Positions 1-8,900 of a DNA stretch of 64,000 bases are shown one piece after another. The stretch comes from Azospirillum oryzae (lineage in GTDB: Bacteria > Pseudomonadota > Alphaproteobacteria > Azospirillales > Azospirillaceae), in assembly GCF_900177515.1 (NCBI RefSeq), contig NZ_FXAK01000009.1, positions 248,001-312,000 of the forward strand, given 5' to 3'. Position 1 is the stretch's first letter; every line of letters starts with the position of its first letter. Below the pieces are notes generated by a model that saw only the letters and a program-made list of their open reading frames with translations, was not told the origin of the DNA and did not search any database. Made by a program: the position numbers and the translations under genes.

Positions 1-1261
1 GGCGCTGCAGCGACCGGGCAAGCTCGCCGTCGGCCGGCCGCGCACCCGGCCGCTGGGGCGGCCGGCGCTCGTCCACGATCTCGACGCCGATCATCAGGCC
101 CGGCCCCCGCACGTCGCCCAGGCAGGGATGGTCGGCCTGGATCGCTCGCAGGTGGCCGGTCAACCGCGCGCCCATGGCGGCGGCATGCTCGTCCAGGCGA
201 TCGGCGCGGATCCGGTGCAGCGTCGCCGAGCCCGCCGCCATCGCCAACTGGTTGCCGCGGAAGGTGCCGGCGTGGGCACCCGGCGCCCAGCAGTCGAGAC
301 CGGCGTTGTAGACCACCACCGACAGCGGCAGGCTGCCGCCGATCGCCTTCGACAGCACCAGGATGTCGGGCTCGATCCCGGCATGTTCGAAGGCGAACAG
401 CCGGCCGGTGCGGCCCAGCCCGGTTTGCACCTCGTCGATGACCAGCGGGACGCCATGGGCACGGGTCAGCCGCCGCAGCCCCTGCAGCCAGCGCACCGGC
501 GCCGGCACCACGCCGCCTTCGCCCTGCACCACCTCCACCACCACGGCCGCAGGCGTCACGACGCCCGATTCCGGATCGCTCAGCAATTGTTCGATCATCG
601 ACAGGCCGGCATCCACCCCGGCCTCGCCGCCAAGCCCGAAGGGGCACCGGTAGTCGTAGGGATAAGGCAGCATGTGGGCGTCTCCGGCCCCGCCGCCCAA
701 CGGTCGCTTCGGGCCCAGATTGCCCATGATTGCCAGCGTGCCATGGGTCATGCCGTGGTAGCCGCCGGAGAAGCCGACGATGGTGCGCCGCCCGGTGGCG
801 GTGCGGGCCAGCTTCATCGCCGCCTCGATCCCATCCGCGCCGGTGGGGCCGCAGAACTGGATCCGGGCATCGCGGGCGAAGGCCGGCGGCAGGGCCGCGA
901 ACAGATCCTCGACGAACCGGTCCTTGACCGGGGTGGTCAGGTCCAGCGTGTGCAGCGGCAATCCGCTGTCCAGCGTCGCGCGCAGCGCCGCCACGATGTC
1001 CGGATGATTGTGCCCCAGCGCCAGCGTTCCGGCGCCGGCGAGGCAATCGATGAACAGCTGCCCGGCGCTGTCGCGCAGATAGACGCCGCGGCCTTCGGTC
1101 AGCACCAGCGGGATGCGCCGCGGATAGGAGCGCGCGTTCGATTCGCGCGCCTCCTGTCGGCGAAGCATCGGATCGTCGCCGAGGCGGATCGCCGGCTGGG
1201 AACGGAAACCGTCCAGGCTCAATGGCACTGCGATGGTCGGCGCCATGATGGTCGCGGTCAT
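1..1261 (-). CDS. Diaminobutyrate-2-oxoglutarate aminotransferase (3' end outside window)
   Basis: PLP-dependent class III aminotransferase of the diaminobutyrate (Dab)/ectoine-EctB/RhbA type, which makes L-2,4-diaminobutyrate from aspartate semialdehyde with glutamate as amino donor. I translated the minus strand by eye: it is open from the ATG at 1261 to the window edge (about 420 residues, stop not seen). The PLP lysine lies in LSKAIGGSLPL, and the cofactor-binding stretches FCGPTGADG and VIDEVQTGLGRTG are present. A GAGGGAG ribosome site precedes the ATG. It sits 44 bp downstream of mbtH on the same strand and is divergent from the NRPS genes. The second adenylation domain of NRPS 1 carries a Dab code, so this enzyme very probably supplies that monomer. 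EctB of ectoine synthesis is the alternative, but no ectA or ectC is visible. Confidence 0.87.
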   Translation of the reverse strand, partial: MTATIMAPTIAVPLSLDGFRSQPAIRLGDDPMLRRQEARESNARSYPRRIPLVLTEGRGVYLRDSAGQLFIDCLAGAGTLALGHNHPDIVAALRATLDSGLPLHTLDLTTPVKDRFVEDLFAALPPAFARDARIQFCGPTGADGIEAAMKLARTATGRRTIVGFSGGYHGMTHGTLAIMGNLGPKRPLGGGAGDAHMLPYPYDYRCPFGLGGEAGVDAGLSMIEQLLSDPESGVVTPAAVVVEVVQGEGGVVPAPVRWLQGLRRLTRAHGVPLVIDEVQTGLGRTGRLFAFEHAGIEPDILVLSKAIGGSLPLSVVVYNAGLDCWAPGAHAGTFRGNQLAMAAGSATLHRIRADRLDEHAAAMGARLTGHLRAIQADHPCLGDVRGPGLMIGVEIVDERRPPQRPGARPADGELARSLQR

Positions 1262-1305
1262 GGGCACATCTCCCTCATCGGGAAAACGGGATCGGGCACG
1301 GCCGG

Positions 1306-1515
1306 TCAGGCCGCATCGCCGAGGGCGCGGCGCAGGCTGAGCGGCCGCATGTCGGTCCACACCCGCTCGATGTGGGCGAGGCAGTCCTGCTTGGGGCCGC
1401 TGACGCCGACGGTGCGCCAACCGGCCGGGACCGGCTTGTGGTCGGGCCAGATCGAGTACTGCTCCTCGTCATTCACCACGACGTGAAATCGCGTGTCCGG
1501 GCTGTCCCAGCTCAT
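1306..1515 (-). CDS. mbtH: MbtH-like NRPS accessory protein
   Basis: Protein of 69 residues with the family signature: NDEEQYSIWP near residues 15-24, PAGWRTVG near 30-37, and a C-terminal W-x-DMRPLS. MbtH-like proteins bind NRPS adenylation domains and are often needed for their folding or activity; they have no catalysis of their own. The start is the ATG at 1515, preceded by AAGGAG. It is the first gene of the minus-strand arm, ahead of the Dab aminotransferase and divergent from the hydroxylase and NRPS genes, so it is expected to serve the four adenylation domains encoded at 2.9-20.6 kb. Length is typical of the family. Confidence 0.95.
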   Translation of the reverse strand: MSWDSPDTRFHVVVNDEEQYSIWPDHKPVPAGWRTVGVSGPKQDCLAHIERVWTDMRPLSLRRALGDAA

Positions 1516-1602
1516 GCCGAAGCTCCTTCAGGTCAGGGCGCGGAAGAGATGATCGTGTTCGGGGAATGCGCGTTCGGAAGATCGCGTCATGTCTTCTTGC
1601 AT

Positions 1603-1621
1603 AATGCGATTGATTCTCGTT
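1603..1621. promoter_or_regulatory. Fur-box-like site, mbtH side
   Basis: By eye, 15 of 19 positions match the classical Fur box (AATGAGAATCATTCTCATT). It lies about 90 bp upstream of the mbtH start in the divergent intergenic region. It is weaker and less symmetric than the site at 1794-1812. Iron repression of the mbtH/aminotransferase arm is inferred from this and from gene content. Confidence 0.45.
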
Positions 1622-1793
1622 TGCAAGTCGATTTGCAGTGCGCTAACGTCCGTCCCGGCTGCAGGGAGCGGCGGGATTACCCGCAGGATCTGTGTTGTTT
1701 ATCCAACCCCTGTGCCATAGCCGTCCCAAGCACGGCGTAAGACCCGCTGCGATTGCTGCCCCACCTGCCGGCAGGAGCAACGCTCTGTCCCAC

Positions 1794-1812
1794 TATGAGA
1801 ACGATTCTCACT
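1794..1812. promoter_or_regulatory. Fur box upstream of hydroxylase-NRPS operon
   Basis: The core TGAGAACGATTCTCA (1796-1810) has perfect 6-bp inverted arms around CGA and differs from the classical Fur core at two central positions. It lies 55 bp upstream of the chosen hydroxylase start, where it would overlap or lie near the promoter. This supports iron-regulated expression and hence a siderophore role. The 351-bp gap between mbtH and the hydroxylase holds nothing else I recognise. Confidence 0.75.
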
Positions 1813-1866
1813 CGCAGTAAAGACGTTTCTGTCGACCTGCCCGCAATTGGACGGACCGATCACCCC

Positions 1867-2898
1867 ATGGACCAGCGCATTTTCGATCCGAGCCCCGCCG
1901 CACGCCCCGAAACGCTGGCCGTGCAGCCGCTGCTTCCCGGCGCCGACCTGCCGCTTCTGGTGACGCCGACAGACGGCGCGCTGGACCAAGGTGGATGGCG
2001 GAATTTGCTGCCGGACATCCACGCGGTGGTGCGCGATCGGCTGCCCGTTGCCGGCGGACTGCTGTTCCGCGGCTTCGGGCTGCATGGCGACGCCCCCTTC
2101 CGCGCCTTTGCCGAGAGCTTCGGCCGGCCGCTGCTCGACTATGATTTCGGCTCCACCCCACGCTCCGCGGTGGACAAGGGCGTCTACACCTCCACCGAAT
2201 ATCCGGCCCACCAGTCGATCCCGCTGCACAACGAACAGGCCTATACCCTGCAGTGGCCGCAGACGATCTGGTTCCACTGCGTGACCGCCGCCGCCACCGG
2301 CGGGGCGACGCCGATCGCCGACAGCCGGCTGGTCGCCCGGCGCATCGATCCGGCGATCCGCGCCCGCTTCGCCGCGAAGCGCCTGATGTATGTGCGCAAT
2401 TATGGGAACGGCCTCGACCTGCCCTGGCAGCGCGCCTTCAACACCGACGATCCGGCGGAGGTGGAGCGTTTCTGCCGCGCCAACGCCATCGCCTGGGAGT
2501 GGACCGAGGACGGCGAACTGCGCACCCGCCAGATCTGCCAGGCGGTGGCCCGGCATCCCGTGACCGGCGATGAGGTCTGGTTCAATCAGGCCCACCTGTT
2601 CCACGTCTCCAACCTGCCGCCCGCGGTGCGCGACAGCTTGCTGGCAGTGGTGGAGGACGAGTCCGAGCTTCCCCGCCATGTCTTCTACGGCGACGGCACG
2701 CCCATCGAGGACGAGGCGCTGGACCATATCCGCGCCGTCCTGGACGACTGCACCCGCAGTTTCCCCTGGCAGGAGGGGGACGTGATGATGCTCGACAACA
2801 TGCTGGCGGCCCATGGGCGGGAGCCCTTCACCGGCATGCGCAAGGTCGTGGTCGCCATGGCCGACCCGGTGCGCTCCCCCGACCTTCCCGCCGCCTGA
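1867..2898 (+). CDS. Stand-alone aspartyl beta-hydroxylase (TauD/SyrP-like Fe(II)/2-oxoglutarate dioxygenase)
   Basis: Non-heme iron, 2-oxoglutarate-dependent dioxygenase of 343 residues, TauD/TfdA fold, closest in character to SyrP-type enzymes that hydroxylate an amino acid tethered to an NRPS carrier domain. The iron ligands appear as His121-x-Glu123 (LHNEQAY) and distal His316 (AAHGREPF); Glu in place of Asp in the first motif is usual in this subgroup. The reading frame extends upstream to 1753 but would then overlap the Fur box, so I chose the ATG at 1867. It is 10 bp from NRPS 1 and presumably co-transcribed. Stand-alone siderophore enzymes of this type (TbetaH-Asp) have been linked to L-erythro-beta-hydroxyaspartate. 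The likely substrate is the Asp loaded by module 1 of NRPS 1 (inference). Confidence 0.85.
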   Translation: MDQRIFDPSPAARPETLAVQPLLPGADLPLLVTPTDGALDQGGWRNLLPDIHAVVRDRLPVAGGLLFRGFGLHGDAPFRAFAESFGRPLLDYDFGSTPRSAVDKGVYTSTEYPAHQSIPLHNEQAYTLQWPQTIWFHCVTAAATGGATPIADSRLVARRIDPAIRARFAAKRLMYVRNYGNGLDLPWQRAFNTDDPAEVERFCRANAIAWEWTEDGELRTRQICQAVARHPVTGDEVWFNQAHLFHVSNLPPAVRDSLLAVVEDESELPRHVFYGDGTPIEDEALDHIRAVLDDCTRSFPWQEGDVMMLDNMLAAHGREPFTGMRKVVVAMADPVRSPDLPAA

Positions 2899-2908
2899 GG
2901 ACTGGGCC

Positions 2909-5900
2909 ATGGACAGTATGACGATCATGCCCGCCGCGATTCCGGCCACCATTCCCGCCGGCGACGAACAGCGCGCCCTGTGGACCGCCTGGCGTCTGGC
3001 GCCGGAGGATCCTGCCTACAACATGACCTATGCGGTGGAGCTGGCGCCCGGCATCGACCCTCAGCGGCTGGCCGCCGCCTTCGCCCAGGTCATCGCCGGG
3101 CACGAGGCGCTGTCCAGCCACTACCGCGAGGATGCCGACGGCCGCCTCGTCATGGAACGGCGGCCCGGTTTCGTCCCCGATGTCGCCATCCACGCTGCCG
3201 AGGCGATGACAGGCGCCGACCGCCTGCGCTGGCTCGAGCGCGAGGCCGACCTGCCGCTGCCGCTCGACCGCGCCGTCGCCTGCCGCGTTCGGCTGCTGGC
3301 CGAGCCGGGCGGAATGCTGCATCTGCTGGTCGTCCTGCACCACATCGCCGGCGATTACCTGTCCTTCGAGATCCTGTGCGAACAGGCCTTCACCGCCTAC
3401 GAGGCACCGTCGACCGCCGGCTCCGAGGTCGGCGGTCGCTACTTCGACTGGCTGGAACGGCAACGAGCGCTGCAATCGGGACCCGAATCCAAGCGGCTGA
3501 AGGACTTCTGGCGCGGACTCCTGACGGACGCGGCACCGCCGCCGGAGCTTCCGACCGACCGCATCGACCGTCCGGGCCCGCCGAATGAGACCGACCTTCG
3601 GCTCGATGCCGCCACGACGGCGCGCGTGCGCGCGGCGGCCGAGCGGGCCGGCGTCGGCGTCTTCCCGCTGCTGACCGCCATCTTCCAGATTTTCCTGCAT
3701 CGCTGGAGCGGCCAGGACCGCTTCACGATCGGAACGCCGGTGTCCGGGCGGCAGGGCGCCGCCGACCGCGGGATGATCGGCTACACGCTGAACGCCCTGC
3801 CCTGGCCCGCCGACCTGTCCGGCAACCCCACCGTCGCCGACCTCGCGCGTACCGCGCAGCGGACGCTGAGGGTGCTTCTGCGTCACCGCCGCCTGCCGCT
3901 CGCCCGCATCACCGCGCTGGCCGGCGGCAACGGGCCGCTGTTCCGCCACATGACCACCTTTGTCCCGGTGGGCGAGCGCGCCGCCATCAACCGCGCCGTC
4001 CGGCGGGAGCTGTTCGCCCACCAGCGCGGGGCGGCCAACGAGCTGAACCTGCGCTGGGTCGACGACGGCGAGCGGCTGACCGGCCAATGGCGCGCCGACC
4101 CGGCGCTGTTCACACCGGAAACCTCGGCCCGTATGCGGCGCGGCTTCCTTGCCCTGCTCGACCGCGCGATCACCGATCCCGATGCTCCGGTCATCACGCT
4201 GGAGGCGACCGCGGACGATGCCGGCCGCTCGCTGCGCCACGGCCCCGCCGCCGGCGCGCCGGCCTCGGCCCTGGCGCTGTTCGAAGCAGCCGTCGCCCGT
4301 CATCCCGGCCGCACTGCCGTGGAGGACGGTGAGTGGACCCTGACCTACGCCGACCTCGACGCTGCGGCCGGCCGGTTGGCGGGGCGGCTGGCCGCCGCCG
4401 GAGTGCGGCCGGGTGATCGTGTCGGACTGTGGCTGCCGCGCGGCGCGGCGCTGGCCGTCGGCATGATCGCGGCCTGGAAGGCGGGGGCGGCCTACCTCTG
4501 CCTGGACCCGGCGCTGCCCGACGCGCGGCTCGCCTTCCTGGCAGCTGACAGCGGCGCATGCGCCGTCGTCGGCCACGGCACGGCACCCGGCTGGCTCGGC
4601 AGTGCGGCGTGGCTGGAGGTCGACGGCCGGTCGGTAGAATCCGCTCCCGCCGCCGTCCCGGCCAGACCCGACCTGCCGGCCTACCTGATCTACACCTCCG
4701 GCTCCACCGGCACGCCCAAGGGAGTGGTGGTCACCCAGGGCAACCTCGCCCAGTATACCCAGGGCGTGCTGGCGGAGATGGAGTTGCCGGAGGAGGCCAC
4801 CCTCGCCACGCTGGCGTCGGTGACCGCCGACCTCGGCTACACCGCCTGGTTCGGGGCGCTGCTCGGCGGGCGCACCCTGCGGGTGATCGCTCCGGCGCTG
4901 GCCGACGACCCCGACGCGCTGGCCCGCCACTTCGCCGGACGGCCGGTCGATGCGCTGAAGATCGTGCCCTCGCATCTCGCCGCGCTGATGGCGGTGGCCG
5001 ATCCGGCCCGGCTGTTGCCGCGCCGCTGCCTCGTCCTCGGCGGTGAGGCGTTGGAAGGCGAATTCGTCGCCCGTCTCCATGCGCTCGCCCCCGGCTGCCG
5101 GGTGCTGAACCATTATGGCCCGACCGAGACCACCGTCGGCTGCCTGACCGCCCCCGCCCCTCGTGACCCAAGCGGTCCGGTTCCCATCGGCGCTCCGCTG
5201 GCCGGCGTGCATGCCGCCGTGCTGGACCGCCACGGCGACCCGGTGCCGCTTGGCGTCGTCGGCGAACTCGCCATCGGCGGCTACGGTGTCGCCGCCGGCT
5301 ATCTCGGCCGCCCGGCCCTGACCGCAGAGCGCTTCGTGCCCGACCCGTGGCGCAGCGGCGGCCGGCTGTATCGCACCGGCGACCGCGTGCGCCTCACTCC
5401 CGCCGGCCTCGTGGAGTTCCTTGGCCGCGCCGACGATCAGGTGAAGATCCGCGGCTTCCGCGTCGAACTGGGCGAGGTCGAATCCTGGCTGCGCCGCCAG
5501 CCCGGCGTGGTGGAGGCGGCCGTCATCGCCCGTCCGGTGACCGCCGGCGGCGGGGCCGGCTTGCGCCTGGCGGCCTTCGTCGCCCCGGCGACGCTCGACG
5601 CCGACGCCCTGCGAACCGCCATGGCCGCCGCCCTGCCGGACGCGATGGTGCCGTCGGCGCTGCATGCCCTGCCGGCGCTACCCCGCCTGCCGAACGGCAA
5701 GATCGATCGCAAGTCACTGCCGGACGACGAAGCCACCGCCCCGCCAGTCCCCTCGGCCGGCCGGCCCCTGACGGATGCCGAGCAGACGCTCGCCACCATC
5801 TGGGCGGAGGTGCTGGGACGCCCGTCGGTCGGGGTCGAGGAAGACTTCTTTGCCATCGGCGGCGATTCGATCCTGGCGCTCCAGGTCATCGCCAAGGCGC

Positions 5901-8900
5901 GGCCGAAGGGTCTTGCCCTGAAACCGAAGCTGTTCTTCCAGAAGCGCACCATTGGCGCCATTGCCGCCGCCATCACTGCCGCCACCCCACAGCCGCAGGC
6001 GTCGGCCGAGAGCAAGCCCGCCCCGGTGGAGCGCGCTCCCTTCGCCCTCTGCGGCCTCGACGCCGATGCGGTAGTAGCGCTGCGCACCGAACATCCGGGA
6101 CTGGAGGACGCCTATCCGCTTTCGTCGCTGCAGCAGGGCCTGCTGTTCCACGGCCTGATCGACCCGGCCGGAGGCGCCTACGTCAACCAGCTGGTGATCG
6201 AGGCGGAGGGCCCCTTCGACGCCGACGCCTTCACCGCCGCCTGGCAGGACGCCGTCGCCGCCAACCCCATCCTGCGGACCGCCTTCCACTGGGACGGGGT
6301 GGACCGTCCCCTGCAATTGGTGGAGCGCACGGTCACGCTGCCCGTTGCCCGCCGCGACTGGAGCGACTTGTCCGACGACGGCCGCGAAGCGGCCCTCGCC
6401 GCCCTCCTGGCCGAGGACCGGGCGCGCGGCTTCGCGCTGGACCGGGCTCCGCTGATGCGGCTTGCGCTGATCCGCTGCGGCAATGGGCGCTGGTGGCTGC
6501 AGTGGAGCCGCCATCATCTGGTGGTCGACGGCTGGTGTTCGATCCTGCTGGTGGACGAGGTGCTGGAACGCTACCGCGCCCGTCTGGCGGACGAGTCCCC
6601 GGCCCTGCCCACCCGCCGTCCGTTCCGCGACCACATCGCCTGGGTCCTGCGCCAGGACGACCGCACCGCCGCCGGATTCTGGCGGACCTTCCTGGCTGGC
6701 GTGGAGGGCGCCACTCCGCTGCCGATGCTGTCCCCGGCGCCCGAATCAGGCAGCGTGGTGCCTCTCAGCCAGTCCCTCCTGCTGGACGAAGCGGAAACCG
6801 CCCGTCTGGCCGCCGCGGCCAGCGGGCTGGGCGTCACCCTGAACACGCTGGTGCAAGGCGCCTGGGGCCTCGTGCTGGCCGCCCGGTCGGGACGCGACGA
6901 CGTGCTGTTCGGCGTCACGTCCTCCGGCCGGCCGGCCGAACTGGACGGAGCGGAGCACATGCTGGGCGTCTTCATCAACACGCTGCCTCTGCGGGTGCGC
7001 GTGCCCGGCCAGCGCCGCCTTGACGACTACCTGCACGGCATCCAGGCCGACAATGCCGCGATGCGCGATCATGAGCACAGCGCGCTTGCCGACATCCAGG
7101 CCCAGGCCGGCGTCGGGCCGCTGTTCGACACGCTGCTGGTCTTCCAGAATCTGCCGATGCTGGAGGGACGGCGCCGCCGCGTCGGTGCGCTCGACCTGCG
7201 CCAGCGCGACAATGTGGAGCGCACGCACTATGCCCTGACGGTGGAGGTGTTCCCCGGCGACCGGCTCTCGGTCGCCATCGACGCCGATGGCCGCCGGATC
7301 GACGCCGCCAGCCTCGCCCGGATCGCCGACGGCTTCCGCGCCGCCCTGCTGTCATTGACCCGCGGTGCCGGGACCCCGCTGGCGGCGCTGCCACGAACGG
7401 GCGAGGCAGAAGCGCGGACGTTGCGCGGCTGGGGCGTCGGCCCGGCCTCCCCCCGTCTGTCGCCGGACTGGGTGAAGCGGGTCGCCGCCCGCGTCGAGGC
7501 CCATCCCGACCGCATCGCCGCCCGATGCGAGGGCGCAAGCCTGACCTATGGCGAGCTTTGGCGGCGGTCGGAACGGCTGGCACGCGGTCTCCATGCGGCG
7601 GGACTCCGCCCCGACGAATTGGTGGCCCTGCTCGCTCCCCGTGGACTGGACTTGCTGTGCCTGATGGTGGCGGTGCTGCGGGCCGGGGGGGCATGGCTAC
7701 CGCTCGATCCCGCCCATCCGCCGGCCCGCTGGGCCCAGGTGATGGAGCAGGCCGGCCATCCGCTGCTGATCCGTGACGAGGCGGTTCCCTGCGACCTGCC
7801 CGCCCTCACCACCGCCGATCTGCTGGCCCGCGCCGGGCAGGACCGCCTGCCGGCGGTGCCGCTCCGCGGCGACCAGCGCGCCTATGTGCTGTTCACCTCC
7901 GGCTCCACCGGAACGCCTAAAGGAGCGATGGTCACCCGCGACGGCATGCTGAACAACATGCTGGCGAAACTCGATCCGCTGCAGCTCGGGGAACAGGACG
8001 TCATCGCCCAGACCGCCCCCTCCTGCTTCGACATCTCGGTCTGGCAGACCCTGACCGCTCCCCTCCTGGGTGCGGTGGTGGAGATCATCCCGGACAGCGT
8101 GGTGCGCGATCCCGACGCCCTGCTCGACCGGCTGGGGCAGGCGGGCGTCACCCTGTTCGAGCCGGTGCCGTCGCTGATGCGCACCCTGGCGGAAACACGC
8201 GATGCCGGCGGGCGCCCACGGCCGCTGCCGGCGCTGCGCTGGGTCCTGCCGACGGGAGAGGCGCTGTCCGCCGCCGATGCCGGGGCGTGGTTCGACGCCT
8301 ACCCCGCCATCCCGCTGATGAATGCCTACGGCCCGGCCGAATGCGCCGACGACGTCGCCTTCCATCCGCTGCACGCGGCACCGACCCCCGGCACCACCAT
8401 CCCCATCGGCCGTCCGACCGCCGGTGCGGAGCTGCGCATCGTCGACGGCGACCTCGCCGCGGTCCCGATGGGAACGGTCGGTGAAATCGCCGTGGGCGGC
8501 ATCGGGGTTGGCCGTGGTTATCTGGGCGACCCGCGCCGGACCGCCCTGTCCTTCGTCCCCGACCCGGACGGCGCTCCGGGCGCCCGGCTCTACCGCACCG
8601 GCGATCTCGGCCGCTGGTCGGCTCAGGGTGTCATCGAATGGGCCGGGCGCGGCGACTTCCAGATGAAGCTGCGCGGCTTCCGCATCGAAGCCGGCGAGGT
8701 CGAGGCGACGCTGGAACGCCATCCGGCCGTCCGCCTTGCCGTCGTCCAAGTCCGCGCCGACCATCTGACCGCATGGTGGGAACCGGCGGAGCCCCGCGCC
8801 GCAGAACCCCACGCGGAGGTCCTTGCTGGAACCCTAGCCGCCCACGCTGCCGAAACGCTGCCGTCCTACATGGTGCCGACCCGCTGGGTCCGGATGACCG

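Noticed and set aside
1..1261. Ectoine biosynthesis (EctB) as the role of the aminotransferase
   Set aside because: No ectA or ectC nearby within the window, while mbtH and a Dab-coded A domain are adjacent; not fully excluded because the left flank is missing.
2828..5665. 945-codon minus-strand open frame inside NRPS 1
   Set aside because: Antisense to clear C-A domains; long antisense frames are common in very GC-rich genes and it has no recognisable family.
5858..5870. GGDSI carrier motif in module 1 of NRPS 1 as a sign of epimerization
   Set aside because: No epimerization domain follows and the next C domain lacks an extra His motif at its N-terminus, so D-Asp at this position is not supported by sequence alone.
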